Part shown: positions 44,757 through 53,956 of the stretch, in pieces
Numbering within the stretch: position 1 is the stretch's first letter
Layout: each line of letters starts with the position of its first letter
Assembly: GCF_947501665.1 (NCBI RefSeq)
Contig: NZ_CANMWS010000027.1
Location: 17,518 to 81,517, forward strand
DNA length: 64,000 nt
DNA from: an uncultured Shewanella sp.
GTDB lineage: Bacteria; Pseudomonadota; Gammaproteobacteria; Enterobacterales; Shewanellaceae
Direction of reading: 5' to 3'
Made by a program: the position numbers and the translations under genes
The notes under the pieces: generated by a model
What the model was told of the DNA's origin: nothing
The model's database searches: none
Seen by the model: only the letters and a program-made list of their open reading frames with translations

Positions 44757-44788
44757 AAAAAAGCCGCTAATGATTTAGCGGCTTTTTT
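44757..44788 (+). terminator. Rho-independent terminator of tRNA-Ser
   Basis: A stem built from AAAAGCCGCTAA and TTAGCGGCTTTT with a 4-base loop and T run lies nine bases after the tRNA CCA end. Confidence 0.88.
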
Positions 44789-44808
44789 GTGTTTGTAACT
44801 CGCTTATG

Positions 44809-44829
44809 TAGGGTTCAAATCCTTATCTC
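44809..44829 (+). repeat. Copy of the tRNA-Ser 3' end (possible attachment-site scar)
   Basis: TAGGGTTCAAATCC followed by T and TATCTC repeats 44721-44741 of the tRNA gene with one mismatch in 21 bases, 88 bases downstream. The segment covers the T arm and the start of the acceptor 3' strand. Such duplications arise when elements integrate into tRNA 3' ends, or from a decayed second tRNA copy. Confidence 0.75.
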
Positions 44830-44850
44830 AGGACGGAACACATATTAAAA

Positions 44851-44883
44851 CAAAAACGGCAGCCTTAACGGGTTGCCTTTTTT
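44851..44883. terminator. Bidirectional terminator downstream of the PKD lipoprotein gene
   Basis: A 7-bp stem with one G-T pair (GGCAGCC 44858-44864 with GGTTGCC 44871-44877) has A5 on its left and T6 on its right. On the - strand it ends the PKD lipoprotein transcript (stop at 44899) and gives a T run there. Confidence 0.75.
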
Positions 44884-44898
44884 GTTTCTAATGACCGA

Positions 44899-47800
44899 CT
44901 AATTGATTTCAGTAACCCCAGGATAGTGAGTATCGATAGGTTTATCAGCGGGAACGACTTGAGTGACGACGGCGCTATTCGACAGGGTATAAGCAAATAA
45001 CTTATCATTATGGCCACTGCCATCTGAGACGACTCCGACAATATCGCCGTTTGAATCTTCTGTTAAAAAACCGACGACACTGGTCAGCCCAAAATCAGCG
45101 ACTTGTAACGTACTATCATTAGTCGAGTCGAAGCGCATTAACTTGCCACCTTGAGTACCGTAGTAGAAATGCCCATCAGAAGCTGAAAATAACGCAGTAG
45201 AAGGTAAGTCGGTTAAGCCAGTAATGGCATCACTAATGGTGGGGGTGGTACAGTTATTGCTCAAACGTTGGATAGTACCTTGCCCAGACATTGCATTGTC
45301 GCGAGTGGCAAAAAAGCCCTCTCCACCGGCGCTCTTAAAGGCAATTGCTCTAACGGGAACATTCGCACCTACGGTGGTAAAGTCATATGAGTATTGTTGA
45401 TGAGTTAGCGTGTCATAGCAATAAAGCCGCGTATCATTAAAGAACCAAAGATGATCATTATCCATAATCACTTCATATTCTGGCACCACATCGGCAGTCG
45501 TATCGAGGTCTTTGAGTGATTGAAAGGTAAGCGTTGCGCCATCGAGTGAAAAAAGTTGGTAACGTTTATAGAATAAATCAATCCCCAGCCCATAAAGTGT
45601 TCCTTGAGCAGATTCAGCGAGGCTAATTCCTGGGCGGACTCGATTAGGGGTAGTGATTGAGGTTAACGTACCTAATGCAGAATCATAACGGAGTATTGAA
45701 CCAGAGAATCGGCTGGTGCGTGCTGAAATAACGGAAAAAAGGTAATCTCCAGTGGATGTTTTTACTGCACGACCAAATGGAAATCCTCCCGATTCAAAAC
45801 CTAATGAAGCCATTTTTACTGAGAAATCTCCCCTATCATAGGTTAGTACGGCACCCTGACCATAATCACCGCCATCATAGCTCAATACTGACACGTAGCG
45901 GTCGTTGATATTATCGGTAGGATCATTGACTATCGCCGGGTCACCAATAAAGTAGCTTCCTCGATCGCTCCCGCCAGTGATAGCTGAGCGATCACTATAA
46001 TTGGGCTGGGTTACCTCACTGAGAAAAGGGGCCTGTATGGTGAATGATGAGGGTAATGATCCCGCAGGTAAATCGACAAAGGTATAGGCATTTTCGTCAT
46101 TAACAGTAATATACATTCTCGCACCAACCTTCGATGCCACTAGGCCGTTAATATCAATGTCAGTCCAATTAGAAAAACCTCGTTCTAAGCTCGGTCTTGC
46201 AGCTCCCATATTGGTTTTATATAATGTAGCGGCATTAACACTGTTACCGGTACACAGAATAAATACATCAGGGTCAAGCCAAAAAAAAGCCCCTACTGGA
46301 TCAGAGCAATCTCGGATAGTATAACCACTCCCTCCGCTGCGGGTTACGCCTTCCACTAGCGGAGGAGAAATGGATGTCACGTTGACAAAGCTGTCATTGT
46401 CAACAGCAATATGACGTCCTCGGCTCCAAGTATTATTGACAAAAATAGATATTTGCCAAGGCTGTGCTAAATCACTAGCATCTGATGCCGTAAATTCAAT
46501 AACGGGGCGCGAAGGTTGTAAACGAGAAAAACCAAAAGTCAGTAATAGCTTGTTGGGCCCATTCCACATTAAGTTACTATGGCCGGATGATACAGAACCA
46601 GTAAAACTGCCGATACTTTCGCCTATTTCACCGATAACAGAGACGTCTTTATAGTTTGCATTTGCAGAGTCGGTATTGATATGAAGTAATAAGCCTGCAT
46701 TGTTTACTCCGCCGAGCTTTGAATACGCATAAAGAGACTTGCCATCGGGGTGAAATAGCAATTTGGAATCGGCGAAGCGAATGCGATTTCCGTTGATGTT
46801 AAAATTTGGAATACTGGTGAATAATTGAAGCGCTTGTGTTTTAGGATCTAAGGTGAAAATAGCTCCACTACCAAAGACACCGGTTTCTGATTGTAAACTA
46901 TACAGTGTCATCGTATTGGGATGCGCAACCAGACTTTGGTCGGGGCCTTTTTCAAAGAATCCGGGTACTCCGTGGAAACTGATAATTTCAGTGCTTTGTG
47001 ATAAATAACTTTCTCTTAATGAAATTAGCGCGCCTGTGCCGCTCTCCCCCCCAGTTGCACTTATCATCATTAAGTTATGGCCGCTTGGCAAGGGAATAGC
47101 TGAGCCTTTTGCGGGATCATTAACCGTGATTGTCTTTGATATAGGTGATGACGTCAATAACCCATCATTAACCTGTAATGCTATTAAGTAGTTACCTGCA
47201 ATATCAGGAGTAAAGTGTGGCATTGCCAAAGTGGTATCATTTAATGTCGCGCCACTGCCAACAGGTTGACTGAGGATTGTCCAGTGATAACTCAGTGCAT
47301 CCCCGTTAGGATCGGAACTCTGGCTACCATCGAGAGAAACGGTGGTTAATGTCACGCCTATCGATGCGGCGCTAATATGCGCTTTTGGCTGTAAATTCTT
47401 TTTTGTATCATGAATGATAATCGTGTCTGGAAGGCTGGTACTTTTTGTATCACTCACGACCAATTGAATAATGAAATCACCATCGACATCGGGGAGGAAA
47501 TTCGGGTTTCTAGTCGTATTATTGACTAATTGTGCGGTGCTGCCAGAAGGGCGGCTGACCATTGACCACGTATAATGAAGAGGATCCCCATCGGCATCAA
47601 ATGAGCCTGAACCATCCAATACAATATTGGTACCTAAATCGACGCGTAGATCGGTTCCCGCATCGGCGACTGGGATGGTATTGCTAACCGAATCACGGAT
47701 TATTAACACGTCAGATTTTTTTTGCCCATCAGAGTCTTCTACGGTTAACTGCACCACATAATCCCCTATGCGGTCTGGTATTAATGATGCAATGGCGTTA

Positions 47801-49437
47801 TTACTGTTAATGATGACAGCCGTACTACCGATAGGATTGGATAATAATACCCAGCGGTAGCTTAAGGGTTGAGACTCAGGATCGATTGACATGGTACCGT
47901 CGAGCGTGGCCATATAACTCGTGGCAACACTTTGATCGGGGCCAGCCTCAGCGATAGGAGGGAGATTGCTATCAGAGATGACGACTGTAGCAGGTAGACT
48001 GTTGTGGCTGCCATCAGAGACGATCAGTTGGAACACATAGTGGCCCGAAACATCAGGGGTGAAGCTTGGTGTGACAGCAGTTGTACTTGATAATGTTGCC
48101 GTGCTGCTTTGTGGGGAGGAAATCTCGCTCCAAATATAGGTTAACGAAGAACCTTCAGGATCAGTTGATTGTGAACCATCAAGGTTGAACTGTTGACCCG
48201 TGATAACGGTTTGATTGGCACCTGCATGGGCCGTTGGCGCTAAGTTATTTGTCGAAATGGTGACGGTATCAGCGATACTAAAATAGTGTCCATCATATAC
48301 GATTAATTGCACCACATAATCGCCTGCAGAATCTGGAATAAAGGTGGGCTGTAGAGTATGGATATCGGCTAGTATTGAGGCTGAATTTTTAGGCTTAGAG
48401 ACGAAGGACCAACGTGCCTCTAAGGGATCACCATCGGCATCGGTTGATCCGCTACCATCAAGGTGCACTAGTTGGCCAATTTGACTGATTAAATCTCGTC
48501 CAGCGTTGGCGAGAGGTGGCTGGTTATCACTATGTAAGGTGACAGAGGTCACAGGACTGCTGGTTTTCCCATCATTAACAACTAGTGAGATAATGTAGTC
48601 ACCTGAAACGTCTGGCGTTATAGAGGCAATGACGGAGGTACTGTTCAGCAGTGTCGCAGTGCTGTTTGTGGGGGCAGAAACGATCAGCCACTGAAATGTT
48701 AAGTTATCGCCATCCATGTCAAAGGAGCGACTAGCATTAAGATTAACCGCTCGTCCGGTGACAAAAGTCGTACTTGTACCCGCGTTCGCGACTGGGGTGA
48801 TATTTTGATCCGTGACGATCACGGTATCGGGCAAACTGGTGTTGCTACCATCTGAGACAACCAGTTCAAATGTATAGGTTCCAGAACTATCGGGTATCAA
48901 TATAGGATAAGGTGAATTAGCCCGTATTAGCTTAGATAAACTGCCAGAAGGACTGGATACCATCGTCCATTGATAGCTGAGTTGATCACCATCAGTGTCG
49001 AAACTTAAACTGCCATTAAGAGTAATAGGATTAGTACCGTCTACTTTTCGATCATAACCTGCGTTTGCGACAGGAATTGAATCGGTATCACTGATTTTTA
49101 CCGTCACTGGTGCGCTATTGCTACTGCCATTATTCACTATCAATTGTATTTCATAATCGCCCAGGCTATCTAAATATAAACTGGGATAGGGGCTAGTGGT
49201 ATCACTGAGATCACTGGTGCTGCCGGTGGGCTGGCTAAGGATACGCCAATTAAAGGTGAGGGGGTTACCACTAGGGTCATAAGATCCACTGCCATCTAAA
49301 ACGGCGGTAGCGTATTGCGATAATGTCATGCTATGACCTGCATCGGCAATGGGCATCGACAGGGGATACTCTCTGTCAGAACCATCACTGCAAGCAGTCA
49401 GTAATATAACGAGTATCAATATGAGTGCGCGCCGCAT
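44899..49437 (-). CDS. Giant lipoprotein: eight PKD-like repeats and a propeller-like C-terminal half
   Basis: A 1512-residue protein with a type II signal peptide ending L-L-T-A-C, so lipid-anchored. Residues about 30-770 hold eight PKD/REJ-like repeats of about 90 residues (my count), each starting P-x-A-x-A-G and containing L-D-G-S-x-S-x-D-x-D-G-D-x-L-x-Y-x-W, T-x-x-x-P-x-F-x-P-D and G-D-Y-x-x-Q-L-x-V-x-D-G. The C-terminal half (about 785-1512) has spaced motifs such as G-T-G-A-L-I-S-L, G-S-G-A-I-F-T-L-D and Q-G-A-V-L-T-Y-D, resembling the repeats of GloVer-type surface proteins, and likely forms beta-propellers. The start ATG 49437 fits an AGGGG ribosome site; ATG 49443 is too close to it. 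It lies between tRNA-Ser and uvrY on the opposite strand. Probably a surface or exported protein binding polysaccharide or protein. Confidence 0.82.
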   Translation of the reverse strand: MRRALILILVILLTACSDGSDREYPLSMPIADAGHSMTLSQYATAVLDGSGSYDPSGNPLTFNWRILSQPTGSTSDLSDTTSPYPSLYLDSLGDYEIQLIVNNGSSNSAPVTVKISDTDSIPVANAGYDRKVDGTNPITLNGSLSFDTDGDQLSYQWTMVSSPSGSLSKLIRANSPYPILIPDSSGTYTFELVVSDGSNTSLPDTVIVTDQNITPVANAGTSTTFVTGRAVNLNASRSFDMDGDNLTFQWLIVSAPTNSTATLLNSTSVIASITPDVSGDYIISLVVNDGKTSSPVTSVTLHSDNQPPLANAGRDLISQIGQLVHLDGSGSTDADGDPLEARWSFVSKPKNSASILADIHTLQPTFIPDSAGDYVVQLIVYDGHYFSIADTVTISTNNLAPTAHAGANQTVITGQQFNLDGSQSTDPEGSSLTYIWSEISSPQSSTATLSSTTAVTPSFTPDVSGHYVFQLIVSDGSHNSLPATVVISDSNLPPIAEAGPDQSVATSYMATLDGTMSIDPESQPLSYRWVLLSNPIGSTAVIINSNNAIASLIPDRIGDYVVQLTVEDSDGQKKSDVLIIRDSVSNTIPVADAGTDLRVDLGTNIVLDGSGSFDADGDPLHYTWSMVSRPSGSTAQLVNNTTRNPNFLPDVDGDFIIQLVVSDTKSTSLPDTIIIHDTKKNLQPKAHISAASIGVTLTTVSLDGSQSSDPNGDALSYHWTILSQPVGSGATLNDTTLAMPHFTPDIAGNYLIALQVNDGLLTSSPISKTITVNDPAKGSAIPLPSGHNLMMISATGGESGTGALISLRESYLSQSTEIISFHGVPGFFEKGPDQSLVAHPNTMTLYSLQSETGVFGSGAIFTLDPKTQALQLFTSIPNFNINGNRIRFADSKLLFHPDGKSLYAYSKLGGVNNAGLLLHINTDSANANYKDVSVIGEIGESIGSFTGSVSSGHSNLMWNGPNKLLLTFGFSRLQPSRPVIEFTASDASDLAQPWQISIFVNNTWSRGRHIAVDNDSFVNVTSISPPLVEGVTRSGGSGYTIRDCSDPVGAFFWLDPDVFILCTGNSVNAATLYKTNMGAARPSLERGFSNWTDIDINGLVASKVGARMYITVNDENAYTFVDLPAGSLPSSFTIQAPFLSEVTQPNYSDRSAITGGSDRGSYFIGDPAIVNDPTDNINDRYVSVLSYDGGDYGQGAVLTYDRGDFSVKMASLGFESGGFPFGRAVKTSTGDYLFSVISARTSRFSGSILRYDSALGTLTSITTPNRVRPGISLAESAQGTLYGLGIDLFYKRYQLFSLDGATLTFQSLKDLDTTADVVPEYEVIMDNDHLWFFNDTRLYCYDTLTHQQYSYDFTTVGANVPVRAIAFKSAGGEGFFATRDNAMSGQGTIQRLSNNCTTPTISDAITGLTDLPSTALFSASDGHFYYGTQGGKLMRFDSTNDSTLQVADFGLTSVVGFLTEDSNGDIVGVVSDGSGHNDKLFAYTLSNSAVVTQVVPADKPIDTHYPGVTEIN

Positions 49438-49981
49438 AGCCATTTCCCCTAATGATGGAACATTTTATTAGAATATTTTGTTGTGTATGTTTGATTTGTT
49501 TTTTATGTTAATAAACATAGTTAACCTTAGAATGAGTTTCAAGGTTAGTTATTGAGTATTGTGGTGAGAACCGATTTATTCATTATTCTGATCGACTTGA
49601 AATGGCGTGATCATAATAGACTCTGCTTTATTCTTTTTTATGTTTATATTATTTGGGTCGTCTTTATATTTTGTTTGCTATTTTTTCATTTTGAATGAGT
49701 GAAAAGTAAAATGTGTTTTCTGCTTATTTGATACGAAAATGAACGTGCAGCTGAGACATTACCTAGAGTGGGCTCTTTTACTGGTTCATTTTTTTGAGGG
49801 GTATCAGAGCATAATTGTATGAATTTTCTGCTAAGTGAATCGTTTACACTTTTATTGTATTTCATATGCTTAGCAATTGGTAAATTCTCCTTTCTAATTC
49901 ATAATAGATGGGATAAATTACTTATAACTTATTTTTCGAGGCGATTGCCTCTACGCGTTTATGTCGGAAGGAAGAGATAAT
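49438..49981. other. Divergent promoter region of PKD lipoprotein gene and uvrY
   Basis: About 540 AT-rich bases between two divergently transcribed genes. I see no convincing coding frame and no strong hairpin. The uvrY ribosome site (GGAAG and GGAAGAG) is at its right end. Confidence 0.4.
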
Positions 49982-50626
49982 TTGATTTCTGTATATTTAG
50001 TCGATGATCATGAACTGGTTAGAACGGGTATCAGACGTATTTTGGAAGATGAACGTGGTATTAGGGTCGTTGGTGAAGCTTGTGATGGTGAAACGGCGGT
50101 GCAATGGAGTCGTCAAAATGAAGCTGATGTGATTTTGATGGACATGAATATGCCTGGGATTGGTGGTTTAGAAGCGACACGTAAAATATTGCGTTATCAA
50201 GCGCACGCTAAAATTATTGTGTTAACGATCCATACTGAAGAGCCATTTCCAACAAAAGTCATGCAGGCTGGTGCATCAGGTTATTTAACGAAAGGTGCTA
50301 CGCCACCGGAAGTATTACAAGCTATTAGGCAGGTGGCGCACGGGCAGCGTTACCTCTCCCCTGAAATTGCTCAGCAAATGGCACTGAGCCAATTTAATCC
50401 AACTGAAGATAACCCATTCCAATCATTATCTGAACGGGAATTACAGATAATGATTATGATCACTAATGGTGAAAAAGTGAGTGATATTTCTGAGCAATTA
50501 AACTTAAGCCCAAAAACCGTAAATAGTTATCGCTATCGTTTGTTTGCTAAGTTGGGTATTGGTGGCGATGTTGAATTAACGCGTTTGGCTATTCGCTATA
50601 AAATGTTAGATACTGGACAGTTTTAA
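49982..50626 (+). CDS. uvrY: Two-component response regulator UvrY (GacA/VarA)
   Basis: A 214-residue NarL-type response regulator. The receiver has V-D-D-H-E-L at the N-terminus and phosphoacceptor D54 in L-M-D-M-N-M-P-G, the conserved T in V-L-T-I-H and K in T-K-G-A. The C-terminal LuxR-type helix-turn-helix (about 145-210) includes L-S-E-R-E-L-Q-I-M and L-S-P-K-T-V-N-S-Y-R-Y-R-L-F-x-K-L. Together with sensor BarA it turns on CsrB-type sRNAs, which antagonise CsrA. The start is TTG 49982: it has GGAAGAG seven bases upstream and gives the family-typical M-I-S-V-Y-L-V-D-D and D54. An earlier ATG at 49961 adds seven residues. It precedes uvrC, as in E. coli. Confidence 0.95.
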   Translation: MISVYLVDDHELVRTGIRRILEDERGIRVVGEACDGETAVQWSRQNEADVILMDMNMPGIGGLEATRKILRYQAHAKIIVLTIHTEEPFPTKVMQAGASGYLTKGATPPEVLQAIRQVAHGQRYLSPEIAQQMALSQFNPTEDNPFQSLSERELQIMIMITNGEKVSDISEQLNLSPKTVNSYRYRLFAKLGIGGDVELTRLAIRYKMLDTGQF

Positions 50627-50657
50627 TGAGTTTGGTGATTGAGTTTTAAATACATTT

Positions 50658-50687
50658 AAAGGCGCTTATTGTTCATAAGCGCTTTTT
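50658..50687 (+). terminator. Terminator after uvrY
   Basis: An 8-bp stem (GCGCTTAT with ATAAGCGC), a 5-base loop and a T run, about 35 bases past the uvrY stop. Some transcripts may read through into uvrC. Confidence 0.72.
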
Positions 50688-50767
50688 GTTTGTGCCATAG
50701 GCTTTAGTGAGGGCTTGTGATTGGGTTAAAATGCTATGTGTCATTAAGAGGATGAGAAGTTATATTC

Positions 50768-52597
50768 ATGGTGGGTGAATTTAATGCGGTGGATTTTTTA
50801 AAAACGGTGAGTTCAGCTCCTGGCGTTTATCGTATGTATGGTGAAAATCAGACTGTCATTTATGTTGGCAAAGCGAAAGACTTAAAAAAACGTTTGTCTT
50901 CTTATTTTCGTAAAAATATTCCCAATGTTAAAACCCAGGCCCTAGTGAGGCATATTAAGCATATAGATGTGACAGTGACACACAGTGAAACTGACGCATT
51001 GATTCTAGAAAATGATTATATTAAGCAATACATGCCAAAATACAATGTATTACTTAGAGATGATAAATCCTATCCTTATATTCTTTTGAGTCAGCATAAG
51101 CACCCTAGATTGGCTTATCATAGAGGGACTAAACGTGAGAAAGGCCAATATTTTGGTCCTTATCCCAATGGGGGAGCGGTGAGAGAAAGCTTGCATTTAA
51201 TGCAAACCCTTTTCCCTATCAGGCAATGCGATGATCTGTATTATAAATCTCGTTCACGTCCTTGTTTACAATATCAAATTAATCGCTGTAGTGCACCTTG
51301 TGTGGACAAAATTAGTGAAAGTGATTATCAGGAACAAGTGATGTTAGCCAGTTTGTTTTTGAAAGGGAAAGACAAACAAGTGATGTCGGCTTTAGTGGAT
51401 AAAATGAATTTAGCTGCTGCCAAGCTGGAATATGAAATGGCGGCCCGTTTGCGGGATCAAATTACGGCATTAAGGCGAGTGACTGAGCAACAAGAAGTGT
51501 CTAATGCATCAGGTGATATGGATGTGATTGGTGCACACTATGCCTCTGGTGTGGCGTGCTTTCATTTACTTTTTATTCGTGAGGGTAAAATCTTTGGCAG
51601 TCGAAGTTATTATCCAAGTGTGCCAGCAAAAACAGAATTGTCAGAAGTCTTGCATGGCTTTATATTACAATTTTATCTCAATACTGACAGTCAACGCAGT
51701 GTGCCCAAAGAAATTATATTAAGCAATGATTTTCAAGAAACGGGATTATTTGAACAGGCTATTGATGCAGTATTGGATAAGAAAGTGCAGATTAAAACTC
51801 AAGTAAGGGGCGAGCGGGCTCGATTTGTTAAGTTAGCCCATACAAATGCCACCCATGCCGTTAATACTCGTTTGTCCCACAAAAGTACAGTTGAGCAACG
51901 TTTTACTCTATTGGAAGAAGCATTGGAGACGACACAAGCAATCCAACGAATGGAATGTTTTGACATCAGTCACACAATGGGGGAGAGTACGGTTGCCTCT
52001 TGTGTCGTATTTAATCGTGAAGGGCCATTAAAAGCGGACTATCGACGATATAATATTACCGATATTACCCCTGGTGATGATTATGCTGCGATGAAACAAG
52101 CGATTAGTCGACGATTTGATAAGATAAAACCGGGTGGTAAAGTCCCGACTATTTTGTTTATTGATGGGGGGATTGGCCAACTTCGTATTGCCCAGCAAGT
52201 CGTGGATGAAAAGTGTATACATCTTGATAATCCACCTATGCTGATAGGTGTGGCGAAAGGAGAAGGGCGTAAACCGGGTCTTGAAACATTAATTTATGGC
52301 ACAACTGAAACGGCCTTTAATTTAGCTCACGATTCAGGTGCATTACACCTTATTCAACATATTCGTGATGAATCTCATCGCTTTGCGATCACAGGGCATC
52401 GTAATAAGCGCCAAAAAACTCGTAATACCTCTACATTGGAGTCTATTGTTGGTGTGGGGCCTCAACGGCGAAAGGCTTTATTGCAATATTTAGGAGGACT
52501 TCAAGGGGTAAAAGGGGCAAGTGTGTTAGAATTAGCAAAAGTACCTGGGATCAGTAATGATATGGCTCAGCTTATTCATGATTCACTAAAAGAGTAA
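50768..52597 (+). CDS. uvrC: Excinuclease ABC subunit C
   Basis: A 609-residue nuclease (E. coli 610) that makes both incisions in nucleotide excision repair after UvrA-UvrB recognise damage. The N-terminal GIY-YIG domain has G-V-Y-R-M-Y and V-I-Y-V-G-K-A-K-D-L-K-K-R-L (3' incision). A UvrB-binding UVR motif lies at about 200-240 (L-E-Y-E-M-A-A-R-L-R-D-Q). The RNase H-like 5' nuclease domain includes E-C-F-D-I-S-H and F-I-D-G-G-I-G-Q-L. Two helix-hairpin-helix motifs close the protein (I-V-G-V-G-P-Q-R-R-K-A-L). The cysteines C-S-A-P-C-V probably bind iron-sulfur, as in other UvrC. Starts with ATG 50768 between uvrY and pgsA. Confidence 0.97.
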   Translation: MVGEFNAVDFLKTVSSAPGVYRMYGENQTVIYVGKAKDLKKRLSSYFRKNIPNVKTQALVRHIKHIDVTVTHSETDALILENDYIKQYMPKYNVLLRDDKSYPYILLSQHKHPRLAYHRGTKREKGQYFGPYPNGGAVRESLHLMQTLFPIRQCDDLYYKSRSRPCLQYQINRCSAPCVDKISESDYQEQVMLASLFLKGKDKQVMSALVDKMNLAAAKLEYEMAARLRDQITALRRVTEQQEVSNASGDMDVIGAHYASGVACFHLLFIREGKIFGSRSYYPSVPAKTELSEVLHGFILQFYLNTDSQRSVPKEIILSNDFQETGLFEQAIDAVLDKKVQIKTQVRGERARFVKLAHTNATHAVNTRLSHKSTVEQRFTLLEEALETTQAIQRMECFDISHTMGESTVASCVVFNREGPLKADYRRYNITDITPGDDYAAMKQAISRRFDKIKPGGKVPTILFIDGGIGQLRIAQQVVDEKCIHLDNPPMLIGVAKGEGRKPGLETLIYGTTETAFNLAHDSGALHLIQHIRDESHRFAITGHRNKRQKTRNTSTLESIVGVGPQRRKALLQYLGGLQGVKGASVLELAKVPGISNDMAQLIHDSLKE

Positions 52598-52790
52598 TAT
52601 GAAAGAGGTTGCTTTTTTCTTGTTATAGTGACAAAAGTATCTTTTTGTTGGATAAAGTTTATAGGGTTTCACTGAACAGTGAAACATGGTTAGAAATGAG
52701 GCAAAGCGTTAATTATCCCCGAGTATGCATTGCGGGTGTCTTGAAATTAAGGCAAGATTGGCGCTGCTTTTTAGATAATAGGTTTTATCA

Positions 52791-53339
52791 ATGCCCTTTA
52801 ATGTACCCATTGCGTTAACCCTGTTCAGGTTATTACTTTTACCTGTTTTTGTTGTGCTTTTTTACATACCTGAGACGTGGGCATCTTTTGCCGCGGCTTT
52901 TGTCTTTTGGTTAGCAGCCTTAACGGATGCACTGGATGGTTATGCAGCCAGAAAATTAAAACAATCAACCCGTTTTGGTGCTTTTTTAGATCCTGTTGCA
53001 GATAAAATAATGGTGATTACTGCACTGGTATTACTGGTAGGGCAATATAATAGTATTTGGTTAACGATACCCGCATTATTTATGATTGGGCGTGAAATTG
53101 TCATCTCGGCATTGAGAGAGTGGATGGCTGAGATTGGTAAAAGGGGAAAAGTGGCGGTTTCTTGGATTGGAAAATACAAAACGGCGGCACAAATGATAGC
53201 CATTATCGGATTAATCTGGCAACCAAATAATTTTATTATCTATACAGCATACTCTTTATTTTACATTGCCAGCATACTGACTTTTTGGTCGATGATAAGT
53301 TATATTCGTGCAGCATGGAGTGATTTGACTGCTGAGTAA
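52791..53339 (+). CDS. pgsA: CDP-diacylglycerol-glycerol-3-phosphate 3-phosphatidyltransferase
   Basis: A 182-residue membrane enzyme, equal in length to E. coli PgsA. It forms phosphatidylglycerol phosphate from CDP-diacylglycerol and glycerol 3-phosphate, the committed step to phosphatidylglycerol and cardiolipin. The CDP-alcohol phosphotransferase motif is D-A-L-D-G-Y-A-A-R-K-L followed by F-G-A-F-L-D-P-V-A-D-K (about 44-68), matching D-G-x2-A-R-x8-G-x3-D-x3-D. Five membrane segments are apparent. It follows uvrC, and the 190-base gap between them shows no separate gene; both are probably in one transcript ending at 53363. Confidence 0.96.
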   Translation: MPFNVPIALTLFRLLLLPVFVVLFYIPETWASFAAAFVFWLAALTDALDGYAARKLKQSTRFGAFLDPVADKIMVITALVLLVGQYNSIWLTIPALFMIGREIVISALREWMAEIGKRGKVAVSWIGKYKTAAQMIAIIGLIWQPNNFIIYTAYSLFYIASILTFWSMISYIRAAWSDLTAE

Positions 53340-53362
53340 TGTTTTGTATGTGTATTTTTGAT

Positions 53363-53392
53363 AAAAAAGGCTGACATTTGTGAGCCTTTTTT
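53363..53392 (+). terminator. Terminator after pgsA
   Basis: AAAAAAGGCT (53363-53372) pairs with AGCCTTTTTT (53383-53392) around a 10-base loop, 23 bases past the pgsA stop; the A and T tracts make it work on both strands. Confidence 0.75.
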
Positions 53393-53464
53393 ATGCAAGT
53401 AGGAGGGAATACCATCGTGTCGTTGGTTTTGTGCGCAGTCAGTTGCTAATCATGAAATTGACGA

Positions 53465-53492
53465 TTGACTCTCTGTCATAAATCGGTAGAAT
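53465..53492 (+). promoter_or_regulatory. Promoter of the tRNA-Gly-Cys-Leu cluster
   Basis: TTGACT (53465-53470) and TAGAAT (53487-53492), 16 bases apart, are followed by a GC-rich stretch GCCATCCCG near the expected start, the pattern of stable-RNA promoters. Confidence 0.6.
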
Positions 53493-53570
53493 GCCATCCC
53501 GTACTCAAGACGAAGTGAGCAAAACTATTTTATTCACATCATTTAAGAGTATTAACCACAAGGTTAAAAG

Positions 53571-53646
53571 GCGACATTAGCTCAGTTGGTAGAGCGATAC
53601 CTTGCCAAGGTATAGGTCATCGGTTCGAACCCGATATGTCGCTCCA
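53571..53646 (+). tRNA. glyW: tRNA-Gly(GCC)
   Basis: 76 bases including an encoded CCA. The acceptor stem GCGACAT pairs with ATGTCGC, the anticodon loop CTTGCCAAG holds GCC, and the T loop is TTCGAAC. First of three tRNAs behind pgsA, as in E. coli and Shewanella. Confidence 0.97.
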
Positions 53647-53678
53647 AATTCTTGATAAAAGAATTGGAATAAAAATTT

Positions 53679-53752
53679 GGCGCGATGGCAGAATGGCTAT
53701 GCTGCGGATTGCAAATCCGTCGATCTCGGTTCGACTCCGGGTCGCGCCTCCA
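53679..53752 (+). tRNA. cysT: tRNA-Cys(GCA)
   Basis: 74 bases including CCA. The acceptor stem GGCGCGA pairs with TCGCGCC, the anticodon arm GCGGATTGCAAATCCG holds GCA, and the T loop is TTCGACT. Second tRNA of the cluster, 32 bases after tRNA-Gly. Confidence 0.97.
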
Positions 53753-53832
53753 AATTTAGAAAAAGTTGAGTAATTTTGTTAAATTACAGTATTAACTATC
53801 GATAATACGTTTCATCTTATTCAAACAGTTTT

Positions 53833-53918
53833 GCCCGAGTGGTGGAATCGGTAGACACAAGGGATTTAAAATCCCTCGCTTAATAGGCGTGCCAGTTCAA
53901 GTCTGGCCTCGGGTACCA
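53833..53918 (+). tRNA. leuZ: tRNA-Leu(UAA)
   Basis: 86 bases including CCA, a class II tRNA. The acceptor stem GCCCGAG pairs with CTCGGGT (one G-T pair), the anticodon loop TTTAAAA holds TAA, the D arm is typical of leucine tRNAs (GGTGGAATCGGTAGACAC), and the T loop is TTCAAGT. Last tRNA of the cluster. Confidence 0.97.
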
Positions 53919-53928
53919 TTTTTACATT

Positions 53929-53956
53929 AGCCCTGATTAATATCAGGGCTTTTTTG
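53929..53956 (+). terminator. Terminator of the tRNA cluster
   Basis: AGCCCTGA (53929-53936) pairs with TCAGGGCT (53943-53950) around TTAATA, followed by six Ts, ten bases after tRNA-Leu. Confidence 0.9.

Noticed and set aside
52609..52818. 69-codon frame between uvrC and pgsA
   Set aside because: Overlaps the pgsA start in another frame and shows no protein features.
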